From the NCBI GenBank assembly GCA_019359355.1, contig JAHHHM010000014.1, positions 114,882 to 178,881 of the forward strand: 64,000 bases of DNA, written 5' to 3'. The notes under the pieces are model-generated. The model did not search any database and had not been told where the DNA came from. It was given only the letters and a program-made list of their open reading frames with translations. The translations under genes and the position numbers were made by a program. This DNA comes from Microcoleus vaginatus WJT46-NPBG5 (lineage in GTDB: Bacteria; Cyanobacteriota; Cyanobacteriia; Cyanobacteriales; Oscillatoriaceae). Below, piece by piece: positions 52,374-61,582 of the stretch (position 1 is its first letter; every line of letters begins with the position of its first letter).

Positions 52374-54200
52374 ATGGTGCATTCCAACGGTGTGAATCTC
52401 TCTGACACGCAAGCCAATCAAGAATCGCCGGTTGTGGTTGACGAAGTCGCTATAGGCAGCATGCAAATTACAGACGATCTGAATAAATTACTAAACATTT
52501 TGCCCGAAGAAATTCGCTTGCCGCTGGAGCAACACCCCCAGCTAAGCAAATTAATCGAGGTGGTGATGGATGTGGGCCGGCTCCCAGAGGCTCGCTTTCC
52601 CGGTACGGCAGAGTACCTGTCTCAGACGCCGGTTTCCAAAGCCGACCTGATTCATTGCATTGAGCGAGTGGGCCACTTTAGCGGTGATAACCGCGCCGGC
52701 ATCGAGCAAACTTTGCACCGGATTAGTGCGATGCGGAATCGTGCCGGTGAAGTGATTGGCTTGACTTGTCGCGTCGGGCGAGCCGTCTTTGGGACGATTG
52801 GCATGATCCGCGATTTGGTGGAAACCGGCCAATCAATTTTAATGCTCGGTCGCCCCGGCGTGGGCAAAACCACGGCGCTGCGGGAAATTGCGCGGGTGCT
52901 GGCGGATGAATTAAACAAGCGGGTGGTGATTATTGACACCTCCAATGAAATTGCCGGTGATGGCGATATTCCCCACCCGGCAATCGGTCGCGCTCGCCGG
53001 ATGCAGGTTTCGCGTCCAGAACTGCAGCATCACGTGATGATTGAGGCGGTGGAAAACCATATGCCAGAAGTCATCGTGATTGATGAAATTGGCACGGAAT
53101 TGGAAGCACAAGCGGCTCGCACGATTGCTGAGCGCGGGGTGCAGTTGGTTGGCACAGCGCACGGCAATCAAATTGAAAATTTGATTAAAAACCCGACGCT
53201 AGCGGATCTGATCGGCGGTATCCAGGCGGTGACGCTGGGAGATGAAGAGGCGAGACGCCGGGGTTCTCAAAAAACGGTGCTGGAACGTAAGGCACCGCCA
53301 ACGTTTGAGATTGCGGTGGAAATGCTGGAACGTGAGCGTTGGGTGGTGCACGAGCAAGTTGCGGAAACGGTGGATAATTTACTGCGAGGCCGGCAACCCA
53401 ATCCGCAAACCAGAACGGTGAGTGAAACCGGCAAGGTGACGATTACGCGAGAGTTGCCCAGTGTGGCGGCTCCTCCGCCATCGCGATCGGTAACGCCGGT
53501 ACGGGGGAACACCGGCTGGCGAGCTTCGGGGCAAATGACGCCGGTGCCGGTGCTGCGAGAGGTTGGGGATCTGTCGGAGGAGAAGTATTTTGAACAACTG
53601 CTGGATGCTTCTCTGCATCAGCCCAGTAGTTTTGGCAGAATGCAACTCGACGATGCCGACGAGTTTGGAGGGACTGCCGGCCCAAATGGGGAAGATTTGC
53701 CGCTGCACGTTTATCCTTATGCGGTGAGCCGGCATCAACTAGAGCAAGTGATTCGGGTGCTGAAGTTGCCGGTGGTGCTAACGAAAGATATAGACGGTGC
53801 GGATGCAATTTTGGCGCTGCGTTCCCATATCAAAAACCAGTCTAAGTTACGGCACATTTCCAAAGCTCGACATCTGCCGATTTACACGATTAAATCGAGT
53901 AGTATTCCCCAAATTACTCGCGCACTCAGGCGGTTGCTGGATATGGACGATCCCAGCAATCCTGATATGGCAGAACTGAGCCTCTTTGCCCATAACGGCA
54001 GTGAAGATGAGATTGAAGCGCTGGAAGAAGCACGACTTGCTGTGGAGCAAATTGTGATTCCCAAAGGGCAGCCGGTGGAATTACTCCCTCGCTCTGCTAA
54101 AGTCCGCAAGATGCAACACGAGTTGGTTGAGCATTACCGGCTCAAGTCTTCGAGTTTTGGCGAAGAGCCAAACCGGCGCTTGCGGATCTACCCAGCGTAA
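52374..54200 (+). CDS. ycf45: Ycf45-type ATPase with R3H domain
   Basis: The 608-residue protein carries an ATPase domain related to SpoIIIAA. Walker A is MLGRPGVGKTTALREIARVL, Walker B is EVIVIDEIGTELEA, and GRARRMQV and TAHGNQIENLIKN are typical of the family. A mobile Pro-rich linker (around 340-380) follows, then a C-terminal region with YPYAVSRHQLEQVIRVL and a closing R3H-like segment (HELVEHYRLKSSSFGEEPNRRLRIYP). Plastid ycf45 and cyanobacterial homologues are of unknown function; nucleic-acid binding is inferred. It follows ldpA at 72 bases and ends in a terminator hairpin at 54236. Confidence 0.9.
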   Translation: MVHSNGVNLSDTQANQESPVVVDEVAIGSMQITDDLNKLLNILPEEIRLPLEQHPQLSKLIEVVMDVGRLPEARFPGTAEYLSQTPVSKADLIHCIERVGHFSGDNRAGIEQTLHRISAMRNRAGEVIGLTCRVGRAVFGTIGMIRDLVETGQSILMLGRPGVGKTTALREIARVLADELNKRVVIIDTSNEIAGDGDIPHPAIGRARRMQVSRPELQHHVMIEAVENHMPEVIVIDEIGTELEAQAARTIAERGVQLVGTAHGNQIENLIKNPTLADLIGGIQAVTLGDEEARRRGSQKTVLERKAPPTFEIAVEMLERERWVVHEQVAETVDNLLRGRQPNPQTRTVSETGKVTITRELPSVAAPPPSRSVTPVRGNTGWRASGQMTPVPVLREVGDLSEEKYFEQLLDASLHQPSSFGRMQLDDADEFGGTAGPNGEDLPLHVYPYAVSRHQLEQVIRVLKLPVVLTKDIDGADAILALRSHIKNQSKLRHISKARHLPIYTIKSSSIPQITRALRRLLDMDDPSNPDMAELSLFAHNGSEDEIEALEEARLAVEQIVIPKGQPVELLPRSAKVRKMQHELVEHYRLKSSSFGEEPNRRLRIYPA

Positions 54201-54235
54201 GTGAGCACTCACTTCAAATCTCACAACTAATTCCT

Positions 54236-54286
54236 AGAAGTCAGAATAGATCATTCACTTTTTATTCTGGCTTCTTCTCTTTTTTG
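54236..54286 (+). terminator. Rho-independent terminator after ycf45
   Basis: AGAAG-T-CAGAATA (54236-54248) pairs with TATTCTG-G-CTTCT (54263-54275) with one mismatch, followed by TCTCTTTTTT. It is 36 bases past the stop. Confidence 0.7.
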
Positions 54287-54430
54287 CCTCGATTCTGAAT
54301 TGCCTCTCCCGTTCTAAAATCTTTACCCTAAAATTTAAAAGACTGGCAGGTTTGTAACCGAACGTCCTTAAAAAACAAGGTTGAGTATTCTAAAAAAGGA
54401 AAATTTCTATAGGTGAAATTTAGCTCAGTT

Positions 54431-54841
54431 TTAAACTTCATCTTTAATTTCAGCATCACTGTTACTGAAAAACCTGTCAACTGTTTGACGCAGTTGCTCT
54501 GCATTAAACGGCTTAGTTAGATATTCTGTTGCGCCGGCAAGACGCCCCTGTACCTTATCAAACAGTCCGTCTCTTGCCGTTAGCATGATAATGGGCAGTT
54601 CTTGAAACTGGGGCAAGTTTCGCACAGTGCGACACAGTTCCAAACCATCAATTCCTGGCATGGTTACATCCAGCAACAAGCCGGAAATTTGTTCATGATA
54701 AATGATTGACAGTGCATCCACTGCATTATCTGCCACTAGAATTCGGTAGTTTCCTTCCAGGGTTCGTTTGAGCAGTTCCAGCATCACCGGACTGTCATCC
54801 ACTGCTAAAATTGTCGGGACAGAATTAGACTTGGAAGACAT
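54431..54841 (-). CDS. CheY-like single-domain response regulator
   Basis: The 136-residue protein is one receiver domain. ILAVDDSPVMLELL has the acidic pair, GLLLDVTMPGIDGLEL has the phosphoacceptor Asp, IIMLTARD has the Thr, and YLTKPFN has the Lys, so all receiver residues are intact. There is no output domain. GGAGG at 54847-54851 fits an ATG at 54841 (five-base spacing) better than the upstream ATG at 54844 (two-base spacing) or the TTG at 54853 that overlaps it. A cognate kinase is not adjacent on the same strand, but the GAF/PAS kinase gene starts 780 bases away, divergently. Confidence 0.93.
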   Translation of the reverse strand: MSSKSNSVPTILAVDDSPVMLELLKRTLEGNYRILVADNAVDALSIIYHEQISGLLLDVTMPGIDGLELCRTVRNLPQFQELPIIMLTARDGLFDKVQGRLAGATEYLTKPFNAEQLRQTVDRFFSNSDAEIKDEV

Positions 54842-55621
54842 CATTTCCTCCAATGGCTATGAGGCCGTTGAAACCTGGTTGGTAAAGACATAGTCAAAAT
54901 ACTTTTTAATTTTGATAAGAGATATTGCTTTATTTGTCGATTCATTTCTGCAATTAATCGTACCGTTAATCTGATTTAACCGCTTTAAATTCAATAAAAA
55001 GTCAATGGCAACCTCCAGTGTTGTGCTGACTCGCATTAGCTTAATAGTTTTTAACGATTTTCACCGGCACCTCGCAGAAGATAAACTTAAAGAAAGAATC
55101 GCGGCACAAGAGGCGCTGAGCAATCGGCAAGCGATGAATGGGCCTAGAAACCTCAAGACTCTTCTTTTATTCTAACGGGTGAGGTGCCGATAAAATATTC
55201 CTGACGAGTTTTGGGATAGCCATCCAACCTCAAGCATACAGGTGGTTGGCTCAGCACAATAGATAGAAAGGATTTGGCCGGCTGTGGGGAAAATTTATCC
55301 CAGAACGAGACAGCAGTTGGATAAAAAAAACTTGTAATTTGTTTGAATAAGTTAAAGAAAAAACTAAACCCATCTGATAGTCAAATAGTTTTTTTGGGAA
55401 TTCTGTAGAAAGTCTGGTCTAATCCGCCAGATCCAAGGGCTAAAAAACTGGCTGGCTGGAAGCAATTGGGTGAATTTACAGGTGTGCCAAAAGGTATCAA
55501 GGCGTAAGAGCCGGCAAAATCGCCATCATTGATAGAAATAATTGATGCTCGTAGCGAACTTAAATCAACCTATCCCTGAAACGCAAAGCTGCTAATAGAT
55601 AGAAGATTTAAACATCGTTAA
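54842..55621. other. 780-base divergent spacer
   Basis: This lies between the response-regulator gene (minus) and the GAF/PAS kinase (plus). It contains one short open frame (55005-55175) that resembles a kinase coiled-coil. The rest is AT-rich without recognisable elements. Confidence 0.4.
55005..55175 (+). pseudogene. Possible fragment of a sensory-kinase linker
   Basis: An ATG at 55005 opens 56 codons to TAA at 55173. The middle reads HLAEDKLKERIAAQEALSNRQ, similar to the helical linkers after PAS domains (RKxAEDxLKERIAxxEALSE). The ends do not match anything. It could be a decayed fragment of a kinase or a small protein; a chance frame is also possible. Confidence 0.25.
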
Positions 55622-58600
55622 GTGCAAACCTCAACAAGATTCCGAAATGTTCCGATGGGGGAGGATCGCAGAGAGATGAAAGCACATTCGCCTGAGTTCG
55701 CGCCACTAAAAAGTGATGACCCGTGTCGGTTAACTGTTTTCAACACTGCTTCGGAAGCAGGCTTAGAGGAATTGACTCGCTTAGCCACCTATATTTGCCA
55801 AATGCCGGTGGCCTTTATCAGCCTCAGTAATGGGAACCGGCAGTGGATCAAATCTCAAGTCGGACTGACGAAAAGTGCAGCCTATCGATATCGTGCTTTA
55901 TGCTATCATGTCAGCCGCCAATCTGAGCTATTAATTGTCAAGGATCTGCCAGCAAATGCTCAGTTAACCCCCCCACAGTCAACCGATCAACCGTTAGAAG
56001 ACCTGACTGAGTCGGCTCAAGTGTTCACACAAGGTAGCCGGCAACTGCGGTTTTACGCCGGCTACCCTTTAACCACCCCTGCCGGTGTCCCTCTCGGTGC
56101 ACTTTCGGTCATGGATTATGAGCCGCACGAACTCACACCAGAGCAACAGCAGGCATTGCGGACTTTAAGCAATCAAATTGTCGCCTACCTGACACTGCGC
56201 CGGCTCACCAAGTTAGAACCCAGCATTGCAGAAGCGGCGTTTAACTCATCAAGCCGGCAAGACAAAGGCAAGAAAGCCATCTTTGAGATCACGGAACTAC
56301 TGCAAATGGAGGAAGCACTCAGCCAGCGGCAAATTGTAAATATCCTAGAAAACATCACCGATGGGTTCTTTACCCTAGATCGTAAAGGTTGCTTCACTTA
56401 CTTAAACTCTCAAGCCGGAATGCTTTTGCAGCGCACCCGCGATGAATTAATGGGAGTTTGTGTTTGGGATGAGTTTCCAGAATTGCTCAATTCCTCTTTT
56501 CACACTAACTTCGAGCGGGTCTTTTCTGAGCGAATGACCCTTGATTTCGAGTTTTTTGATTCCCCATTAAAAACTTGGTTGGATGTGCGAGCTTATCCTT
56601 ACGAAAGTGGGGTATGTGTTTATTTGCGGGATGTAACAGATCGCAAACAAACACAGGCAATAAACGACGAGCGATCACAATTGTGGGCTTTGGGGGCAGC
56701 AGTGGGCTTGGCACTGGCACAGGGTGGGCCTTTACCCGAAGCCCTCAACCGTTGCACCCAGGCAGTCGTGGAGCATTTAAATGCTTTAGGAGTTCGCATT
56801 TGGACATCGAATGCCTCTAACGGACAATTACAACTCGAAGCGACATCAGGGCAGCCAACGCACCCAGAAGACGCCCCAGGAGAAGCTTCTATCATCGATT
56901 TCATTACGAACAACCGGCAACCCCTCAGCGGTCAGTTGCGTTCGGTAAGCGGCCAACTCGAAGGAGTGAGCGGCCACCCGCTTCCTGAGAAAGCCATCAG
57001 GCAGGACTGTGATGTTAAGAAGAGTCCGGTGTGTTTTATGGGCTATCCCCTTGTTGTAGAGGGGCAGTTAGTGGGGATTATGGCTTTGTACCATCGGCAG
57101 CCTTTCACTGAGGATGCCCGCATTTTGCTAGAGTGGGCCGCCAACAGCATTGCCCTCGCCATTGACCGCGCTTGGGCACATGAAGAGTTGCTTAAACGCA
57201 GAGAAGGGCTGCTGTTTCGTCTGGCTAACCAGATTCGCAATTCTCTCGACCTCAACACAATTCTGGAAACAGCGGTGCATGAGATCCGCAATTTGTTGCA
57301 GATTGATCGCTGTCATTTTCTGTGGTATTTGCCGCATCCAGAAACGCCGAGTCTCATGGTGACTCATGAAGCCCGAAATATTGAACTGCCGAGTCTGCTC
57401 AGTGATTGCCCAGCACAGCATATCGAGTTTTTAGCCGGGAAAATCCAGACTATGCAGATCCTGCGAGTGGACAATGTGGATTTCGAGACCGGCTTGGACA
57501 GAGAGACGCAAGCTTTACTGAAGGGTTTGGGGATGACCTCTCAACTGCTGCTGCCTTTAGCAACACGATCCGGTCAGCAAGGGGCCGTGGTTTGCAGCCA
57601 GTGCAGTGGCCCCCGGCCTTGGAATGACAACGAGGTGGAATTGCTGCAAGCGGTGGTTAATCAACTGGCCATCGCAATTGACCAAGCTGAACTCTACGCT
57701 CAAACTCATGCTGCAGCGCTGGCAGCTCAAACCCAGGCGCAACAGTTGAGTGAGGCATTGCAGAATCTCAAGCAAACGCAAGCGCAGCTCGTTCAAAGTG
57801 AGAAGATGTCTAGCCTGGGTCAAATGGTTGCGGGTGTCGCCCATGAAATTAATAATCCCGTTAATTTTATCTATGGCAACCTGACTTATGCTAGCAGCTA
57901 CATTAAAGAAATTCTGACTTTATTAAGCCTTTACCAACAGCATTACCCCCAGCCGGTGCCGGCCATTCAAAAGCGTCTTGAGGAGATAGATTTAGAATTT
58001 TTAATTGAAGACCTGCCGAAAATTTTATCTTCTATGGAGATGGGTTCTGATCGCATCCGGCAAATTGTTTTGTCTTTGCGGAATTTTTCTCGCCTGGATG
58101 AGGCAGAAAAGAAGTCTGTGGATATCCATGAAGGGTTGGATAATACATTGCTAATTTTACATAACCGCTTGAAATCGAAAGGGAAAAATTCTGGCATTGA
58201 AGTCGTTAAAGAGTATGGAAATATTCCTCAAATTGAATGCTATGCCGGCCAGATGAATCAGGTGTTTATGAATATTCTGACGAATGCCGTTGATGTTCTA
58301 GAAAGTGAAAGTAATTCCCGCACGATTACGATTCGGACTCAGCTTTTAGATAAAAATGGAGACGTGCTGCCGGCAGTCTCAGCCTCAGCCTCTCATCCAG
58401 CCCATTTATTGATTCGCATTGCTGACAGCGGCCCTGGTATGACCGAAGAAGTCAAGCGACGCTTGTTTGACCCGTTTTTTACAACCAAGCCGGTGGGCAA
58501 AGGCACTGGATTGGGGCTATCAATTAGCTACCAGATAGTGGTGGAAAAACATGGCGGGCTTCTCAAATGTTTTTCGGAGGTGGGTAAAGGCTCAGAGTTT

Positions 58601-58630
58601 TGGATTCAAATTCCTATCCTCTCAAAATAA
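55622..58630 (+). CDS. GAF-PAS-GAF-GAF sensor histidine kinase
   Basis: The 1002-residue soluble kinase has an N-terminal GAF domain (about 30-200; LTVFNTASEAGLEELTRLATYICQMPVAFISL), a PAS domain (about 235-345; NILENITDGFFTLDRKGCF), a second GAF (about 350-530; with an unusual SGQLRSVSGQLEGVSGHP insert), and a third GAF (about 540-700; FRLANQIRNSLDLNTIL). The kinase has GQMVAGVAHEINNPVNF (His741) and HATPase motifs DSGPGMTEE and GKGTGLGLSIS. From the third GAF on it is paralogous to the kinase at 41679. A GTG at 55622 starts the longest product; an ATG 33 bases later is possible. No Cys for bilin attachment was assigned. Confidence 0.93.
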   Translation: MQTSTRFRNVPMGEDRREMKAHSPEFAPLKSDDPCRLTVFNTASEAGLEELTRLATYICQMPVAFISLSNGNRQWIKSQVGLTKSAAYRYRALCYHVSRQSELLIVKDLPANAQLTPPQSTDQPLEDLTESAQVFTQGSRQLRFYAGYPLTTPAGVPLGALSVMDYEPHELTPEQQQALRTLSNQIVAYLTLRRLTKLEPSIAEAAFNSSSRQDKGKKAIFEITELLQMEEALSQRQIVNILENITDGFFTLDRKGCFTYLNSQAGMLLQRTRDELMGVCVWDEFPELLNSSFHTNFERVFSERMTLDFEFFDSPLKTWLDVRAYPYESGVCVYLRDVTDRKQTQAINDERSQLWALGAAVGLALAQGGPLPEALNRCTQAVVEHLNALGVRIWTSNASNGQLQLEATSGQPTHPEDAPGEASIIDFITNNRQPLSGQLRSVSGQLEGVSGHPLPEKAIRQDCDVKKSPVCFMGYPLVVEGQLVGIMALYHRQPFTEDARILLEWAANSIALAIDRAWAHEELLKRREGLLFRLANQIRNSLDLNTILETAVHEIRNLLQIDRCHFLWYLPHPETPSLMVTHEARNIELPSLLSDCPAQHIEFLAGKIQTMQILRVDNVDFETGLDRETQALLKGLGMTSQLLLPLATRSGQQGAVVCSQCSGPRPWNDNEVELLQAVVNQLAIAIDQAELYAQTHAAALAAQTQAQQLSEALQNLKQTQAQLVQSEKMSSLGQMVAGVAHEINNPVNFIYGNLTYASSYIKEILTLLSLYQQHYPQPVPAIQKRLEEIDLEFLIEDLPKILSSMEMGSDRIRQIVLSLRNFSRLDEAEKKSVDIHEGLDNTLLILHNRLKSKGKNSGIEVVKEYGNIPQIECYAGQMNQVFMNILTNAVDVLESESNSRTITIRTQLLDKNGDVLPAVSASASHPAHLLIRIADSGPGMTEEVKRRLFDPFFTTKPVGKGTGLGLSISYQIVVEKHGGLLKCFSEVGKGSEFWIQIPILSK

Positions 58631-59438
58631 CAGGAGATATTCACCTCTTAAAAATTTAAAATCTATTTTCCACCTCTCAGATTTTTATTTAAATGCGACC
58701 GTTGAAATCCCCTATCAGTCGCCCGCACTGTGAGCGATCAAAATTTTATCTAATTTTTGGGTTTAGCCGCAGAATCTAGTAAATTCTGAATCCGCCTGCT
58801 ATGGAGGTTTACCACTCGCTGAGTTGAAGCCAAACTGTAGAGGCGGGTGAGTGCAGATGATGTCTGTTCAGTTGCCGGCGCTACCGGCTAATTTTCCGCG
58901 CTTCTGCTTTCTTGTTCGATAACCTGCCGGCTCTGTTTGCTAGTAGTATCTTTGTAACCGGGCAAACAGCACTTTGTTTAAAATATCCGTAGATCCACTG
59001 AGATGTTGTGCCGCAATTTTCTGAGTTCAAAAAAGAAAACTTTAAAAATCCTTTAGAAAGATAAAATTTTTGTCAGGTTTAGTAAAAAAATTAAATTTCA
59101 GGCAAATTAGCTTATAAGCTGTTTATAGGGGCATAGTAAGGTAGAGATCAGAAATCTTACTGGCACCTATGGCTCCGAATCGCGCTTCTTTATAGCCTGT
59201 TGCTCCCGATTAACATAAAAAATGTTTTTAAATTTTAATATTTGACGATTTTGCCATCCTTTTGCCGTGTTGGCAGTTCAGCCGAACAATCAGAAATCGC
59301 TCAGTTGCCATTAAGTGTAGCAAGGGTCATACAAGAAGAAGGGAAAGATTCGGCAAGTTGGCGACAACCTAGTAAGAATAACTCTCGTGCCGGTAGATTT
59401 TTAAAAGGAGATTGGGTTTTGTGTCAAGGATATTTCTC
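58631..59438. other. 808-base spacer upstream of cheR
   Basis: It contains the 3' flank of the GAF/PAS kinase gene, a 12-bp palindrome AGCTTATAAGCT (59109-59120) and a 66-codon open frame (59242-59442) whose stop overlaps the cheR start. The rest is AT-rich and shows no RNA or terminator. Confidence 0.4.
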
Positions 59439-59442
59439 ATGA
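59242..59442 (+). CDS. Possible small ORF overlapping the cheR start
   Basis: A TTG-initiated frame of 66 codons (core VARVIQEEGKDSASWRQPSK, end GRFLKGDWVLCQGYFS) stops in TGA at 59440-59442, forming an ATGA overlap with the cheR ATG at 59439. The overlap suggests coupling, but the frame has no ATG or clear ribosome-binding site and no recognised family, so it may be chance. Confidence 0.25.
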   Translation: MTILPSFCRVGSSAEQSEIAQLPLSVARVIQEEGKDSASWRQPSKNNSRAGRFLKGDWVLCQGYFS

Positions 59443-61091
59443 ATGACGCTTTAACAGAGCAATTTATCAAACTCATCTCCGCAACGACCGGCTTGTACGT
59501 TCGTGAACAAGATCGGGATGCTTTGCAAAAGAAAATTTTGCTCCGGATGAGGTTGCTAAAATTGTCAGCCCCAGAAGAGTATTATCAACTGTTGGAAGCA
59601 GGGACAAATCCCATCAATACGCGGGATGCAGCACACAGTGAGTACGAGTGGAAAGAACTCACCCTCTTGTTAACGATTGGCGAGAGTTATTTCTTTCGAG
59701 ATCGAGGCCAGTTCAATCTGCTGAAAAATTATATTTTGCCTGAATTAATAGAACGTCAAAAGCCAATGCGCTCGCTGCGGATCTGGAGTGCCGGCTGTTC
59801 TACTGGCGAAGAACCTTATTCTTTGGCAATTCTCCTTCAAGAAATGATTCCAGACTGGGAACAGTGGGATATTTTAATTTTAGGGACTGATATCAATCAA
59901 GCCAATATTGAGAAAGCCAAACGGGGATTTTACAGTTCTTGGTCATTCCGCCTGGTAGATCCCAATTTACAGGGACAGCATTTCTCTCAGCATAGAGCCG
60001 AATGGCAAGTGGTCGAACGAATTCGCCAGATGGTGACATTTCAGTATGGGAATTTAGTTAAAGATCCCTGCCCAAATATTAATGCCGGCATCCATAGTAT
60101 GGATTTGATTATCTGCCGGAATGTGTTTGTATATTTTTCGGCTCAAGCAATTTCTTTAGTGCTAAAGAAGTTTTATCACGCCCTCAGACCAGGCGGGTAT
60201 TTGATGACAGCTCATGCAGAGCTTTACGCGCAATCTCTGGGGCATTTCCGGGCTAAAGTTTATCCAGAATCAGTTGTTTACAAACGATGTGAAAATGTAT
60301 CGATTGAAACCTCTCTAGGTGTTTGGCCGCAAGAGTCTCCCTCGCACAGGTTAACTGCTCACGACAGTACAATATGGTCTTCTGGGAATTTTAATCAAAA
60401 TTTAGTTAAAGAATTGCCGATAATTGAAAAAAGGTCTACGACGACAACATTTTCAACACCCGCTAAAGGCCCAATTAATTCCATTCAATCCTCCTCTGTT
60501 CCCCTGAAAACAGGCGCAGCAACCTCAATCACCGCGAAGACTACTGCTTCACCTACCAGAGATTCAAAAGCAGCGATTCCTCAACAGAAACTAGCTCAAG
60601 AACTCTTGATTGAGGCAGAAACGCTATTTCAAAAAGAAGCTTATCTGGAAGCGATTAAAAAAATACAACAAGTCATTACATTACAACCCACTCAGTTTGC
60701 CGCTCATTATCTAATGGCTCAGGCGTATGCAAATTTAGGGCAGTATGAAAAAGCGAGTATTGCTTGTCATCGCGCTATTCAAATAGATTCTCTCTCCGCC
60801 GAACCTTACTACTTACTAGCTCACATTGCTGAAGAGCAAGGAGACATTGAGGAGGCGAAAATGTTTTGCAAGCGCATTATATACTTGGCACCTTCTTCTA
60901 TCTTTGCCTATCTTGAGCTTGCTTCACTTTATGAGCGGGAAGGGGATAGGCACAGAGCAACAAAAATGCGAACGACAGCACTCGATCTGCTCAAAGAAAT
61001 CCAACCAAATGCCATCCTAGAACAGCACAGCCAGTTAAAAGCTTCTGAATTACTACAGTATGTCCAAAAAATGCTGAAAAATTATGCTTAG
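59439..61091 (+). CDS. cheR: CheR methyltransferase with C-terminal TPRs
   Basis: CheR methylates glutamates of chemoreceptors using SAM. The 550-residue product has the N-terminal helical domain (ALTEQFIKLISATTGLYV), the SAM-binding WSAGCSTGEEPYSLAI, ILGTDIN, LVDPNLQGQHF and IICRNVFVYFSA. A low-complexity Thr/Ser/Lys linker (about 320-380) is followed by TPR repeats (AIKKIQQVITLQPTQFAAHYLMAQAYANLGQYEKASIAC and two more). CheR-TPR fusions act in pilus- or surface-linked chemosensory systems in other bacteria; that role is inferred here. ATG 59439 has AAGGA nine bases upstream; longer TTG/GTG starts are possible. A cheW-type gene lies 491 bases downstream. Confidence 0.92.
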   Translation: MNDALTEQFIKLISATTGLYVREQDRDALQKKILLRMRLLKLSAPEEYYQLLEAGTNPINTRDAAHSEYEWKELTLLLTIGESYFFRDRGQFNLLKNYILPELIERQKPMRSLRIWSAGCSTGEEPYSLAILLQEMIPDWEQWDILILGTDINQANIEKAKRGFYSSWSFRLVDPNLQGQHFSQHRAEWQVVERIRQMVTFQYGNLVKDPCPNINAGIHSMDLIICRNVFVYFSAQAISLVLKKFYHALRPGGYLMTAHAELYAQSLGHFRAKVYPESVVYKRCENVSIETSLGVWPQESPSHRLTAHDSTIWSSGNFNQNLVKELPIIEKRSTTTTFSTPAKGPINSIQSSSVPLKTGAATSITAKTTASPTRDSKAAIPQQKLAQELLIEAETLFQKEAYLEAIKKIQQVITLQPTQFAAHYLMAQAYANLGQYEKASIACHRAIQIDSLSAEPYYLLAHIAEEQGDIEEAKMFCKRIIYLAPSSIFAYLELASLYEREGDRHRATKMRTTALDLLKEIQPNAILEQHSQLKASELLQYVQKMLKNYA

Positions 61092-61582
61092 TAGCAAGCG
61101 TGACTGCCGGCATCCAACGCCCTTAAAATCAGCAAAAAACTGCTCGCGGTTTATAAGTTACCCCGCTCTGCCTGCCATTAGGATGAGTGGAAAAGAGTCT
61201 TCATTCGTAGGGAAACCCGATAATTTTTGGGCCGGCTGACTGGATTTTACAGAGTCAAAAATCTCTGTTAGTAACTTCAGGCTGCTAGTTCTGGTTTTAT
61301 CCAAGGTGAAATGCTTCTCTCTGTATAAGATTTTTAACAATCAACGTCCGCTTTGAAAATACACGCGCAGGCTTCTAAAAATGCTCTGAAAATTCTAAAA
61401 ATTTCATTATTTTAATTGATTTATAATAAACTTAATAATTTTAACCGGCCTTAAGTAGAATTTTTTAATGAATTCATATAAAATTTAAGTTAAAAGCTAG
61501 CTTCGCCAGACATCAAGTAGGGATATTCTTATAGAAGATGCTTGAGATCGTCTTTTATATCTAAAATTGCACCCCATCAACG
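61092..61582. other. 491-base spacer between cheR and the CheW gene
   Basis: This spacer is AT-rich, especially 61380-61500, with a TATAAT at about 61422. No gene or hairpin is evident, and it probably holds an independent promoter for the CheW gene. Confidence 0.4.

Noticed and set aside
52551..54109. Several minus-strand frames of 60-120 codons
   Set aside because: All are opposite ycf45, which has clear Walker motifs; they are reverse shadows.
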